Shown here piece after piece: positions 9,852 to 23,440 of a DNA stretch of 64,000 bases (the stretch's first letter is position 1; each line of letters starts with the position of its first letter). The DNA comes from Asterias amurensis. Lineage: Eukaryota; Echinodermata; Asteroidea; Forcipulatida; Asteriidae. The translations under genes and the position numbers were made by a program. Location: positions 13,898,191-13,962,190 of the forward strand of contig NC_092649.1 of the NCBI RefSeq assembly GCF_032118995.1, given 5' to 3'. The notes under the pieces are model-generated. The model saw nothing but the letters and a program-made list of their open reading frames with translations, was not told the DNA's origin and did no database searches.

Positions 9852-12800
9852 CTACTTATTAACCACGTAGTCGGTTAAGTTGCCATCAACCAGTCCGTAC
9901 GCGTCGTTATCTACGTACCAACACGTCCAGACTATGTCCGTCAAGAGATTTCTCCTCTCCGATTGGATAGCTTCGATAAGTTTGTTGTTTGCCTTGATGT
10001 AACCTTTGACCTGGAAGTCTTCATCTACAGTTACGGAGTCCATATCCAGACGTAGCTCTCTGCGTTCAAATTGGCCTGTCAAGATAAAATCATCAGTACA
10101 GTAAGTAACTTAAGTTGACATTAATGTTAAAGGAGTATAGTAGGCATAGGTTTTGTTTTAATGTGCTTGTCCCTTTTTCCGTGTGTGTGGGGTGGGAAGG
10201 GCCGGGTGGGAAGGAGAGGGAGGGAGGCTCTCCCTCGAAGGTAAAGCCGCAACATTTTAAACGGGAGCTACAATGTCAAATTCAGGTTTTGTGATCCACT
10301 TATTTGCCAATAGATAGAGTCCTAATGAAAAGGGGAGAAATTACTCAATAAATTAGTCTTTAATCTCACAATAAAATGGTGTGAAATGACATCACATTTC
10401 AAATAATACAGCTATGTCCTTTTTTGTACAGAGCATTTTTAATTCCTTCTTGAGTTTTGCCAATACTAAACCAAAATGTCTTTGAATTTGACCTTTTCAC
10501 TGATGTACAGACATGTGTCCGATGACGTTAGTTAAGTTTTTAAGGAGTGTCAAATAATATTATTTCTTACACCATTTTAATGTCAAGTTTACGTCTTGTA
10601 ATTTTCCCTACTTTCATGAGGACTCTATTGGAAATGTAGAGCAAAAACATTCAGTTTGACCTTTGAACCCCTCTTTGGCAGATATTGTTATTTTTCAATG
10701 ATTTGTAGGCTTACCGATGATACCATGTACTTGGTGCGAAAATCCTCCCCCATCTTCAATGTACAGGCCAAAGTAATCCACTTTGAGCGCGTGGTGGCGC
10801 GCTACATCGTGACGGTACACAACAAGCGTGATGCCTTTTCCCAAACGGACGGTCAGATACTTTTGGTCTCTTGCGCTAATGTGTACACCCTCGTCCAGAC
10901 TCGCGTCCCAGTCTGCCTCCCACTTCATCGACAGAGTCGACCCGATGGTAACAATATCTGCATTGATGAGGATTTGATGGCCGGCTAGAGACATCGACAG
11001 ACTGTCGAATATTGTTGGTGTCGGCATTGTCGACAGGTCATAATCGCGATAGGGGCTTGCTAAGTGACCATTGACATCAATTCCTGAGAAAGATCAATTA
11101 AATTATTTTACAAAATAGAAAAGAAATAATTACAAAAAATCGCAATAGAGCTATATGGGGTGGACTATGTAAATACCTCAATCATGATCGACAAGCTTCG
11201 CACTATGATGTGTTACGCAGTCGATGCATGTTATTCATTGTAAATATAATAATAGTAGGAACCCGAAAAGCGTAGAAGATGCGAAGCGTCCCAAACGTCC
11301 TATAGTTATAAATATAGGACTCCTATATTTTATCAAATGACTCGTATACTGGATTTTAGAGTTTCGTAACAGTATACATGGCAAAATAAAGTATGACAAC
11401 GCATGTTCAACCAATCAAACAGCAACACTTATGTGCGGCACATTACTATTGATCTGCCTTTGCACGAATAATAGTGAGAAGAACAGCAAGATCTAACCAG
11501 CCTTGTCCACCTTGCTCAGATTGCAATTATCCTTTCAAATGAAATTGATATTAAAGTTCACCTCTTTTTTACGGCATAATTCGAAAGTCATTACCTGACT
11601 AAACCACTTTACATACTCATGATAAAATATTACACTCACCTAATATTGGATCGTGGACCAGACTAATGACGTCACCAGGGGTGCCCATTATGTCGAAGCA
11701 GACGGTAAGGTTGTCACGTGTGTCGTGCACCATGAAATGAGGGTCGCTGTCCACACTCAAGTGTGCTGTCACAGGTGCTACCGGTGCCACAGGTGCAAAA
11801 GGTGGTGGAGGTACTACTTGTCCGTTATGCATTGTGTGATAACACAAACAAATACTGTGAATTTATGTACAAATCACTATCGAACACACCCCCCCCCCCA
11901 AAAAAAAAAAAAGAAAAAAAAAAAAAAAAAAACATATTCATTTAGTCTCAGTATGCCCAACCAAGTACCCCCCGCTCGGAAAGTTGCTTAAAAAAACATC
12001 GCACACTCAAACACGCAAGTGGCAATTCAAATTAATACTAATGACGTTGACATACTGATTTCATGTTATACTTTTATGTATTTCAAAACAACCAAAACGG
12101 ATGCCATCCTTAACAAAACATGACATGGACCACACTTATCAACAGAGGGCGCTATAACATCTCACACTGTAGGTTTTACAAGAGGATTTTGATTTCAAAG
12201 TAATTTAGAGGTTAAGCTTAACACTTACATAACATGGGCGAACCTTGCCTTCCTTTCGATGAAACCGGTGGTGGGATGACGTAACCTATTTAGAAAAACG
12301 CATTAATGTTCGTTTTGAGTTGTTATTGGCGTCCATACTAAAGACATTGGACATCTTTGGGTAATTACCAAGAACACCCAGCAGGGTGGATATGTGCGTA
12401 TTACAGGTCTTATTATTATTATTATTTATTAATATTCTTAATGGTGTATCTCAACAAAATAATTCCAAGCATATGAAATCTTTAAAAGTTTGGAATGTAT
12501 TTTGTCATCGAAGTTACAACCTTTGAAAATCAATTATTTACATGTTATGGATGTATCTATTATTATTATGATTGAAACAATCGATTTGTTCAAAAAATCA
12601 TTGACACTTTGCCTTTGATGATTGCCATGGCACGAAACTTACTCGACGTTTCATGAGCCGATGCAGGTGGCAGAATCTCGACATCATCTGCGGTGACCTC
12701 TTCCGGTTTCACCACCACCAGTGACGTCAGTGGAGTCACAAAGTGATACTTGAGAGAAAGATCTAGCGCCCTCTTTGTCAGTGAGGCCTTTTCAGCGCTC

Positions 12801-15800
12801 CCGTCGGCCGCAATGCGCTTGCTCAGTAGTTCCTTGATGGTGAGGAAGGCCCATAGTCTCTGAGCGAAGTCGTCCACGGCGTGCGGGCTCAAGACTGATT
12901 CGCTCTCCTTCTATATTAAATTTCAATATGAGAACGAGGTTGTCTTTAAGGCAAGTTTTCATGACACCACAAACAAGAGTTTTGACTTCTAGCTGACACA
13001 GTTTGTAAACAGCTAACCAAACAATACCAAGGAGTGTGTTTGTTTAGTAGTTAAAGCAGTACCAGCATAATTTTAAATGATGAAAAAAAAAACTTGAATG
13101 AGTCTTGTAACATAATAACATAATGTAATCATAACAAATGATCATCTATAGAAGTTTTTCAGAATACAGTGTAGTATACGAACCTTGATGTCAGTATCAA
13201 GTTGAAGTTGAATCTGCTCACCCTCCGTATCCGCCGTCACTACGCATGTCAAAACATTAGGCAGATCATCACCGACAGCCAACTTGCCTGCCACCACCAA
13301 CTCGGTCCCGGAGAAGTATGAAGGGAACATGGTCTGGGAGATGCTGTTAATCTCAACTAGGTTGTCCCCGTACTTTACCTCAATATTCGACAACAGTGGG
13401 GTGGCTACCTCGTTGTAGAAGCCCACCAGCTGCAGCCCAGCGTCGGCTTCAACGTAGATCGTCCTGGCGAGTCCGCTGTTCTGCAGGGACAACTGCTCCA
13501 AGAACTCGTAGTTCAAGTTGTGCCCAAAACCCAGGCAGAAGAGAGAATACCTCCCGTTCAACCTCTCGCGGATGCTAGTCTTGATGGCTTCGAAGTTCGT
13601 GATGCCGGCAGAGGGCGAACCGTCGGTCAGCATGATGATGAGAGAGAACACACCTGTGGTTGATATCTCGTTGTTTTCAGCGTCTTCTAATAAGGTGATA
13701 GAGTCCATTACTCCCCCGTGAAGATTAGTACCTGTGGTTAATTTAGGGTAAAACACTTAATTTTGAACCAACAAGAACAAACAATAATCCGTTATAATTA
13801 TTGTAACGCTTTTGAACGCTAGGTGACAGCAGACTTACCATCCGCAGGCCAATTGCTAAAAATTTGTTGTAGTTCTGAGCACCACGCGTGCTTTGATTCT
13901 TTGAAATGGAAAAACACCAACCAGTTTACCCGGAAATGATAAAACACAAGAAACCAACATTTTCGAGTTAGGCTGTTTTGTAATGGAAGGGCCGTGCACC
14001 CGTCGGCTCATCTGAGGGTTAAGAGACAACATGGGTACCAACCTCCCCAGGCACGTACACCGTTGACTGCGATTGCTGCGTCTTCAATATTTGATTTATT
14101 TGCAGGCACTAAGTGCTCTTTCCAAGATCTTGTTGTCGATTCGAAGAACACAATCCCAAAGTTGTCTTGCTCCCGTAAGTCCGGTAAAATGGTTGCCATG
14201 GCTTCCTTCATTTGTTTTTCTTTGAATCCACTCATGGAACCACTCGTGTCGAGGACAAACACGACGTTCTTGCGCATGGGCAAAAAGCCATCCGGGGAAA
14301 AGTGATGCACGAAATAGCCGTTGACAATCTGCAGATTCAAAAAATGTCACAGGTGATTAAAAGGCACTTGACACTTTTGGTATTATGTCAAAGACCAGTA
14401 TGCTCACTTGGTGTATCCCATCATATGCAAAAAAATAACATCTGTGAAAATTTAGACTCAATTGGTCATCGAAGTTGCAGGAGAACAATGAAAAAACCAA
14501 CTTGTTATTACACAAATTTGTGCACTTTAAAGCCATTATACACTTTCGGAACAGAAAAAATAATAAAAAGTTCACAGATTTACAAATAACTAACAGGGTT
14601 TACAGAAGGTAATGGTGAAAGACTTCCATTGAAATATTATTCCATGAAATGCTTTACTTTTTGAGAAAACGTTAAAACAATTATCAATTCTCGACATCGA
14701 GAATTAACGGATTTATAGTAAACACATGTCATGACACGGTGAAACGTGCGGAAACAAGGGTGGGTTTTCCCGTTATTTTCTCCCGACTCCGATGACTGAT
14801 TGAGCCTAAATTTTCACAGGTTTGTTATTTTATATATTAGTTGTGATACACGAAGTGAGGGCCTTGGACAACACTGTTTACCGAGGGTGTCCACTGGCTT
14901 TAAGATGCCTAAAACTGGCTCCAGGGTACCCTTGTCCAAGGCTCTTATACGCAAGCACCGGTCCGCTATGAATTAGGGTGCGTTGGACGAAAACGAACTG
15001 CATTGATACATGTACTGGCAAGGTACTAGGGATTTGATTTTATACAGTACTTGGAACCGTGGGGTCGGATTTCCAACCTCGTACGAAGAAGCCTAAAACG
15101 AAGCCGCTTCATTGTATGAGCTTGAAAAACCTAAAGAAAAAAAATGGGTTTGACGAAGTCTTTCAGTTTAAAGGCTTTTTTATATCAATGTGATACACAC
15201 CTCGATTTTCCCAGCGTTTTGTCCGTGGATGACGTCATACCGCACAATGAATTTACCCATTATGCCATCGGGGGAAACGAGCTTTTGCTCCTCCCTGTCC
15301 GGATGAAACTGCACGTGGACACGGTCACGGTAAAGTTGTTTCATCTCTGCCCAATGAGGGCGCACTACCTCCCTGTGGTTGCCAGTCGATGAGGATCTCT
15401 CCTCCAAAAAGAAATCCAACTTACTTTCGTCGAGGCCCTGAGGTTCGTTGATGTGTACGTCTACAGTGAGATGCTCAACTGGCTGCAATGTGGTGGAGGG
15501 AAAACAAACAATGATATACAACCAATGGGTCGCTACAGTTTTCTCAAAGTAATGAAAATGAGAAGTACAAACTCATCAAAAGTAATGTACACCAGTTTCA
15601 GACAGGCGCCCCCCCCCCCCCCCCAGCCAAATAGATTAGGAGCGACTCTTTAGTTCCTCAAGTTTGATAAATCGTTACAAAGGTTAGTAAGTGTGAACAC
15701 ACATTGAACTTCCGCGGTTCGAGCCTAGCGAGGTCTATAATTTCAACATTAACCCTTTCTTACCTGACCGGGAGAGATGAAGATAGGGTTCTCAAAGTAA

Positions 15801-18800
15801 CCGTTTTTACGTTTAAGGAGCTCTTCGTAGGTCAGATTAAACGACAGCGTGCCTCCACCTTCAACGTTGATTGATATGGTGAAGTCATTCTTCTTCTCCG
15901 ATCTGTAAAACACCAGAGGGCGGTATGCGTGAAAATTAGTTTTTTTCTCAAGGCGGATAAATAAAGATGATTTCAAAGTTAATGTACAACAACCATTATA
16001 CAATATTGAAGCTTAGTGTAAAAAACAGACTGCTCTCAATTGGTGACTATGGCCACGTCCAGGGCCCAATTTCATAGAGCTGCTAAGCACAAAACATTTG
16101 CTCAGCAATAAATTTCTTTCTTGATAAAAAAAGGATTGTCCAGGGCCCAACTTCATAGAACTGCTAAGCACAACAATTTGCTTAGCATGAGATTTCTTTC
16201 TTGATAAAAAAAGGATTATCTCCCAAATTTCCATTTGGTGCATATTGCTTGTTATTCAGCTGTTGTTTGCTTATTCTAAAAATAACGTGTAAAATTTGGT
16301 TGGTAATCTTATTTTTATCAAGGATGAAATTTCATGCTAAGCAAATGTATGTGCTTAGCAGCTCTATAGGGCACATGTTTGACAAAAAGGCTCTTACTCA
16401 CGTTTGTTTGACTTGGCCCGCAGTCTGGCCGCGCTTTTTCGCATCGTCGTACGCTTTCTGCGCCTTTTCTTTCTCGTCAACCGTAGAGTAATACACGTTG
16501 CCATCCACCTCACTACGCGGAAAGAAAACAAACTGTTGAAAACCAAGTGTAACCTATTGACCTCGAAGATTCGGTCATTGATTACGTAGCCATAAGGTCA
16601 GTTTATCAAGTTCAGCAAAATTATTTCTTATATACGTTCGACTTCTGAGATCCAAGTTGATTAATTGGGTTTTAAACTTACGTAAGTCAAACAAGTACAA
16701 CGATTGTCTGTTATGTTGTAGAGCAAATAAACACTTTGAGGCATTTCCTTTAACTCTCCCTGGTTTATACACAACTTGATCTAAATACCAGTTCAAAGTT
16801 ATTGCAACTGTTTCATGTGGATTGTTCTTGTTATCATTAAAGTGACTGCGGGAAATTTGTGTAGGAATACAACAAAAGTTGAACTCACATTAAAAATCCC
16901 GATATGAAAGCCTCGTCAGGCAGCTCGCTGTAGAAGTTGACCTCTTGACTCTGATTGGCCGGGTTGACCACGTGACTCGTGACCACGGTCTTGGCGAATC
17001 GAGCCGTGACTGATGACGTCACATGGAGACGGTGTATACGTAAGGGAATAATTGGTTGCTTGGTAGTGACTGGTACCTGTGTCGTGTATACAAAGTTATT
17101 ATCTTCTTATGAAGACAAAAAAATCACTAACTGTGTTTTTTTTTATGATAGCTGACAAATATCATTGAAGGGGACGTATACTTTTGTTTTTTGGAATCTT
17201 ACCGTTCGATTGTTGTTTTAAAGACACTGGACACTATTGGTAATTGTCAAAGACCAGTCTTCTCACTTGGTGTATCTCAATATTTTATGCATAAAATGAC
17301 AAACCTGTGGAAATTTTAGCTCAATTGGTAGTCAAAGTTGCGAAATAATAATGGAAGAAAAAACACCCTTGTCACACGAACTTGTGAGCTTTCAGAAGCT
17401 TGGTTTCGATCGAGACCTAAAAATCTAATTGTGATGTCTCGAAATCAAATCAGCGAAAATCGGGAGCGATCATGTCCATGAAGGAAAAATGATCCGTAAC
17501 TGGAACACGTTTTTTAAGATTAAAGTGTAGGGGGGGGGTAACAATAAGTGATATATTTTAAAGCCATTGGACCCTTTCGGTACAGGAAAAAAAGAAAAAA
17601 AGTTCACAGATTTACAAATAATTTACAGGGTTTACAGAAGGCAATGGTGAAAGACTTCTCATGAAATATTAGTCCATGAAATGCTTTACTTTTTGAGAAA
17701 ACGGTAAAACAATATAAATTCTCGTTAGCGAGAATTACGGATTCATTTTAAACACATGGCATGACACGGCGAAACGCGCGGAAACAAGAGTAGGTTTTTC
17801 CGTTATTTTCTCCCGACTCCTATGACCGATTGAGCCTAAATTTTCACAGGTTTGTTGTTTTATATAATAAGTTGTGATACACGAAGTGTGGGACTTGGAC
17901 AATACTGTTTACCGAAAGTGTATTATGGCTTTAAATGGGAAATGTTTATAATTATGCTTATACTTTTGAAGGCTGCTGTAGACTTATTAAAGGTTTTTAT
18001 AGCCAATAAAATTAAGAGTGATATACCAAACGTGTATACATCTCCTTTAAAATGACATTCAAACATCCACCAACAACGCAAAATCCACCCGATGGCTTTT
18101 CAAGTATAAAAGATACATCCTTTGGAACTATTTATTTTTCACGATGAAGACTGTTAGCACAACAGCTGGTTTCTTAAATTGTTTTAATTTTTCTTTTTTT
18201 CGGACACTACTTTAAGCAATTCAGTTGACTTATGTGAATGATGGTTGTAGGGAAAATCAAATCTAACCGTGTCTATATCCGTAAATACATTGTGGGTGTT
18301 TTGGGTCGATACATAACCACCTCCACTTCCAGTAGTCCCAGCTCCACTTCCACTTGTACTTCCACTTCCAGACCCGCTTCCACTTCCACTACCTGCAGCT
18401 CGTTCATCACGCTACAATGTAATAATAAAAAGTTTATTGTTTATAACAATTCTCTCTTTGTTTAGCTACAACATGTTGTTTCTGAGACCAGATCAGGACA
18501 CATTTTTGGGGTGTACATCAAATTGCCACTGTGGTAGTGTTTTTCAATGGGAATTGTTGTGTTGTATCATCAAAAGGGAATCAAAACAAATCAGGAATCT
18601 TATGAGGCAGGCAATTCTATACTATAGGCCTATAAACAAAAATATTGCGATCGGGACAATTTCGCTCTTTCTACACCCACCACGGGCTGTTTCTGAGACC
18701 AGATCGAAACGGTCAGTTTGGGACATTGATATGACACTGCTCTAGAATTGCAAAGTTCGTGGGTTCGAATATCCCACCCGAGTATAATGCCTGTGATTTT

Positions 18801-20323
18801 TCATAGAACTCGTGTAAAGAACTGAGTATACATTGCTAACACACACACACCCAAAAAAGGAATGTTCTTTATATTATTCCTGATGTAAATTTAACATCTA
18901 TTAAATTGGGAGAACGCTGTTCACTCGCGGTGGTAGCACACCGAGTTTAGAAAGCTAGCTCCCCCCCCCCCCCCCGCATGAGATATCCAACCGTCTCAAC
19001 TACGATACTTCTAGCAACTCCAATCCAAATACTTTGCTGTTTGACAACATTTTGTGACTATTAATGCTCCATTCAAAAGTCGCAGAAATGACGTCATTTT
19101 TTAACTAAACACAGTTTTATCTTTCTCGCTATGCGTGTGTGTTGTCTCTTGTAGACTGGGTACCTTAGGTCCATACCTTTTAAGGAGCGAATATCTTTTG
19201 TCAGAAAATAACTACAAACACTTCGACTTTCAAAACGACCACATGCTAACTTTAACGAAACATACATTAGTCCAACTGGCTCAATGCCAAAGACCCAACT
19301 ATTGCTCTCTTATTGGCCTTCAAGGTCAATGCTTCTTCACCGAAATCAACGCCATGATAATGCATTGCGTTGGGAGTTAATACCGCTCTGCACGTAAGTC
19401 TCGTAAGTTCCCAAGTTCAGTGCGCTAGAAACAAAGTCTTGGTGCAAGACCGTTTCTCGCAGGGCAGTTCGTTGGCTAAGTCCGGGTGAGTGTATAAGGC
19501 GGTACGGGCGCTGTTGGTGACTGTTGGCCGCGCTGTGCGTGAGGAAAACGAGAAAGTCTTGCACCAAAGATCTGTCACAAATATAATGGCAATTGCCATT
19601 ATGTACATGTTTATATGATAATCATAAGCACATTATTATGGTCAAAGTGAAAAATTGTTGAACCTCACGTTGCAGTCTTTGTTTTGTAAACTACTCGTTT
19701 TCGCACTCGAAGATCAAAGTATTTGGTATTCGGCTGCTTGACTTGGTACTCAGTTATTATAATACCTGGACACTATAATACTCGAACTGCCCAGGTACTA
19801 GTACCATAGTACTACATGTACTAGGCCATCCTGGTGTTCAGCGGTACCTGTTTCCTCGCCGAAAGTACTCGACTGCGATACTGATTTGGGACTGTGACAA
19901 TATGCGATACGTGTGCGCATTTGTGGCTTTGGAGTCACGATGTTCTTTGGTTTTGTTTCGTCCAAATCTTAACACTCAAGAACTAGGCCTATTGTGTTTG
20001 TGAGAAAATGTCTCGCGTATAATTTATAAGGAAATGGACAAGACTCCGGCCAGTACAAAGTGTAGAATCTTATAAAGATTTTTAGTTGGGTACATACACA
20101 ATCAAACTAAAACAACTTTGAAGTTTTTAAGTGAGTACTTAGAAACTTCCCCTTAGTTAAGAAACTATACCTTTAAGTTTGTTTCAAAATTGATCAAATC
20201 ATCCGACTCCAGCTCTTCGTCCAGTATGGCGAGGTGATACGGCGCCGAATCAGCCGGGTTGGAAAGACATGAAAGCAAAGCGGCTATCAAAACACACGCG
20301 ACACCCAGGCAGTGGCGAAACAT
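9852..20323 (-). CDS. ITIH-1: inter-alpha-trypsin inhibitor heavy chain-like, 13 exons, 980 aa
   Basis: Coding exons in order: 20323-20171, 18411-18268, 17076-16889, 16512-16402, 15902-15764, 15482-15201, 14328-14043, 13731-13184, 12910-12643, 12285-12229, 11813-11640, 11083-10715, 10075-9852; all junctions are GT-AG and the phases sum to 981 codons. The start is [18 protein letters not shown], a signal peptide (an in-frame ATG 21 bases upstream is less likely). Exon 2 starts RDER, a minimal furin-type site, then is Gly/Ser-rich. The VIT domain spans about residues 108-245. The VWA domain starts near 359 with a complete MIDAS (DTSGS 366-370, T436, LTDG with D471). [12 protein letters not shown] matches the conserved heavy-chain segment. 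The C-terminal domain begins with DPHF at about 749-752, the vertebrate cleavage and chondroitin-sulfate attachment motif, and ends CWYVDN...DYVVNK. Vertebrate heavy chains are about 900-950 aa. Likely a secreted hyaluronan/matrix-associated protein; ligand unknown. The acceptor of exon 11 could be three bases earlier. Confidence 0.92.
14361..14898. mobile_element. Half MITE followed by a complete TTAA MITE (AGCCATT subfamily), intron of ITIH-1
   Basis: 14361-14526 is half of a GGCACTTGACAC-type copy after TTAA. At 14527-14530 another TTAA opens a complete element, AGCCATTATACACTTTCGG to GGTGTCCACTGGCT (14531-14898), closed by TTAA at 14899-14902. A second complete member of this subfamily is at 17562-17930. 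Both lie in ITIH-1 introns and do not touch exons. Confidence 0.75.
16069..16375. mobile_element. Palindromic MITE, GGGCCCAATTTCATAGAGCTG family
   Basis: The arm GGGCCCAATTTCATAGAG followed by CTGCTAAGCAC is present twice in direct order (16069 and 16139). It is met by its inverse GTGCTTAGCAGCTCTATAGG near 16350-16370. The duplicated left arm suggests a nested or slipped copy. It ends 27 bases from exon 4 of ITIH-1. Confidence 0.7.
17222..17456. mobile_element. Half TTAA-type MITE in an ITIH-1 intron
   Basis: After TTAA (17218-17221), AGACACTGGACACTATTGGT and the internal core of the family follow to a GAGACC-palindrome centre, where the copy stops. The second half is missing. Confidence 0.7.
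17562..17930. mobile_element. Complete TTAA-type MITE, AGCCATT subfamily, in an ITIH-1 intron
   Basis: Flanked by TTAA at 17558-17561 and 17931-17934. The ends AGCCATTGGACCCTTTCGGT and its near inverse are preserved. The internal core TTTTCACAGGTTTGTTG is shared with the other subfamilies. Confidence 0.8.
18735..18900 (+). mobile_element. tRNA-derived SINE fragment
   Basis: Contains a B-box-like GTGGGTTCGAATATCCC and the following CACCCGAGT and GAGTATACAT words, the same family as the minus-strand copy at 4605-4770. A short (CA)n run follows. It lies in intron 1 of ITIH-1. Confidence 0.55.
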
Positions 20324-20392
20324 GATAGCTGTAGATAATATCATCAAATGATTACAGTATGCTTAAACTGAGAAGTGGTAATTGTACACAAC

Positions 20393-20400
20393 CTTTATAC
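20393..20400 (-). promoter_or_regulatory. TATA box of ITIH-1
   Basis: On the minus strand GTATAAAG lies 70-77 bases upstream of the ATG at 20323, leaving room for a start site near 20365 and a 40-base leader. No other strong TATA element is close. The distance fits, but no transcript end is visible. Confidence 0.5.
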
Positions 20401-23400
20401 TTGCTATACATTTCAAGCCAACAACTGTTTTGTAAACCTTCGGACTATCCGAAAGACCAATTCGAGATTGATAACAAATGAAACATATGTTGATTAAATC
20501 TATCGTAAAGAGAGGAGTTTGTTGTTTACAACCTAACACCGTGTGTAAATATTTGATTAGACTAATATGGGCTGTCCATGTAAATAGAAACATACATTGA
20601 GACCTATTGTGTTTAGGTATGTATGGGCCTATCTAGGACTGTTGCCTTTCGGTGGAGCCAATTAATTTTTCAGAAACGGCTGCAGTAATAACAGCGAGTA
20701 AATAAATCCAATATCAGAGTTCATTGGGTTAACATATATAAGAATACAAGAAGAAACGCAACTACAATAGCAAACTTTGCTGAGTGGCCTACAAATTCAT
20801 ATCCTTTGAGGGAAATTCTATCTACGCCATCACGAGGCTTCCGTTAGAACACGTGATCCTTGGTAGGTCATCAGTTTAAAGGGAAACGGGCTAATTACAC
20901 AGGCCTAATATCCTATGAAATATCCTATGAAATGTGTTTCATGACAAATAAAAAAAAAATAATATTTACATGAAGTTATGTCAAAAACCTAAACATTGAG
21001 GTCGTAAAATCTTATAATAATCTTGTATACATACCTATAATAAACGATCAGGAAAACTTTTACTTTTACAAGGATTTTACTGCACGGTTTTTTTCTTCCT
21101 GCAGAAACACGCTTATACAACAAACAGCGTAGACTGACTCAAGATTGAAGACGCTTAAATTATACAATTTTAATGTACAATTTCAATGGACGAACTTTCT
21201 CTTTTATACAAAATTTATGAAACAAGTTCTCGAGCCAAACCGGATTAAGGAATCTCTCGTGGACTTTAATACGGAAGTAAATCCGGCACTGACGTCACTA
21301 AAGATTTCGACGAAATGGTATACTACGTGATGAACATGGTCATGTTGGTCATAATGGGCAGAACCCCCACACCCCCCCCCCCCCCTCAAGTCACACTTTT
21401 CACTTCAAGTGACAACTTTTAAATCCACATAAACTTTTCATTCGTTCTAGTAATTCTACCAATGATACCGATTACACCATTGTCTGTGGGGAGGGGGGCA
21501 TTAATCACGTGTCCTACCCAAACCAGCCCTCCATCCACGTTGACCCACTAGTCAACGCTCGACAACCATTCGTATAATCCGACCTTGGTCGGCACAAATT
21601 CAATTTCTATTTCACGGGATTTGAGGATCTCGCCAGAATTGGAAGTGAATAATATTGTTCTCTCATCAGGGGGCTACTTTTGACAGATACCGGCGGATGA
21701 CCAATCAACTATTTTCTCGGGATTTGCAGTTCCGGTTTACTATTTTCACAGAGGTATGCACACATTGAAGGGGGGGGGGGGTAAGTATCCGATGTACAGT
21801 GACAAGACTCACATACAAGACTCATGCAAATAACACATAAGACCAATTAGTCAGTCTGGTGTTGTTGTTGTCTGTGTCCCTCTTTTTCTACCAAAATCCT
21901 GTTGATCTTTTGTGTCAATATGTCCTTGTATGTTGTGAGGTCTCCAAGTGTTAAGGAGCTCGCAAGCTTGCTTTCTCTATGGACTTCTTCATAATACGCG
22001 TTTATGACGTCATTTTCTAAGAAGCAACTATGTAACCGTGCATTCCCGTCCAATTCGGACTTTCTTTTCCTTTTTGAAATAATCTTTCAAAAGTGGAATG
22101 CGTGTCAAGACAGAAATTGGCAGTGTTACAGCACAAAACCCCTCGCTGCGGTCTACAAAAAAAACGCCTCCAAGACAAGTATAATGTTGACGTCATGCAA
22201 AGGTTTGCACATGAGTAGGATTTGGAACTCTGCACGGTTAAAATACGATAAAGTAAAATTTTGCGGTAACACGATGTAATGATAATCTCTAAAAGAAAAG
22301 AACCGTTGGTTTCGATCAATAGTCTGTGGTCGTCTTCTGGAGAAAGATTTGTCTGTTTGCTCTAAAGTGAAAAACACAGCCCCAAGGCAAAAGGTGTATC
22401 ATTTTTAAGAAGTAAAGGCATCAACACTAAAAAAACAAACACCGGTTTAAAAGGAAACCATGCTCCTTACAAGACCGTCCAATCAAAGACAGGAAACACA
22501 CTTAAAAGGAAGGTACACTTTTGGTAATTGTCAATTACCAGTGTTCTCACTTGGTGTATCTCAACATATGCATAAAATTACAAACCTGTGAAAATTTGAG
22601 CTCAATTGGTCATCGGAGTTGGGAGAAAATGATGAAAGAAAAAACACCCTTGTTGGACGAATTTGTGTGCTTTCAGATGGGAATAAAAGACTTCTAGCTA
22701 GAAGTCTTTTATTATTTTAGTGAGAAATTACCTCTATTTCAAAATCTATGCTACTTCAGTGGGATCCGTTTCTCACAATGTTATATACTATCAGCAGCTC
22801 TCCAATGCTTGTTACCGAGTCAGTTTTTAAGTTAATATTTGTTTTGAGTAATTACCAAACGTGTACCTTCCCAGAAGAATATACGTCCACAATCACAAAA
22901 ATATGGAAAAAGAGCTTAGCCACAGGATAATTATTGTTTTAAAGTTTCTTTAAAGTTCCAGTGAACTTTGGGATGGAGGCTCTTTAAAAAAAAGCACATA
23001 GTGGAAGAAAGTTATGATGACTGGTACGAAGGGTTTTTCAATTACCCTTTTGTATACGGATATAATGGGTCAAGCTACGGGGGTGGGGTGGGGGTAATAA
23101 TCATATGAGACAGGGAGTCTAGTACACACTGGGAGAGATTCGTCACCAACTCTTCCATCAGGGACAAGATTCTTGGCTCTGGGAAATATTGCATCATGTC
23201 CACACATACTGTAACCTCCATGCTGTAACCGAACAAACTCCGAAACCGATCGAAAGTTTCCACCGTTTTCTGGAGGGTGTTTTTTTTTTTTTTTTTTTTT
23301 TTTTTTGGGGGGGGGGGTTCAATCTGAAACTCATAAACACAGTATCCTTGAACAACGATTGTTTGAAATACCTCTTTTCTAAAACTGTTTACAAGAGACA

Positions 23401-23440
23401 CATTTCATTTGTGATAAACATCAACTGACACCAGTGGCGG
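20401..23440. other. Divergent intergenic region between ITIH-1 and ITIH-A
   Basis: No exon I can support. It holds a complete MITE at 22506-22873, poly(C) at about 21370-21386, poly(G) at 21770-21781, and a T-run directly followed by a G-run at 23280-23318. The minus-strand open stretch at 21847-22053 has no plausible acceptor. Regulatory sequence for the two divergent genes is expected here, but I see no conserved block outside 23440-24025. Confidence 0.5.
22506..22873. mobile_element. TTAA-type MITE, GGAAGGTACAC subfamily
   Basis: TTAA at 22502-22505, then AAGGAAGGTACACTTTTGGT; the inverse end ACGTGTACCTTCC is at about 22858-22873. The centre is a CTTCTAGCTAGAAG palindrome. Same subfamily as 5892-6248, in the opposite internal order. 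Confidence 0.75.

Noticed and set aside
21847-22053. Minus-strand open stretch with protein-like composition (…ENDVINAYYEEVHRESK…)
   Set aside because: No ATG start, no pyrimidine-rich acceptor upstream and no partner exon. It might be a remnant, but I cannot support a gene.
23075-23401. Minus-strand frame with a Lys/Pro run
   Set aside because: It crosses the T-run/G-run homopolymers; the part near 23123-23200 resembles a repeat also seen near 39890.
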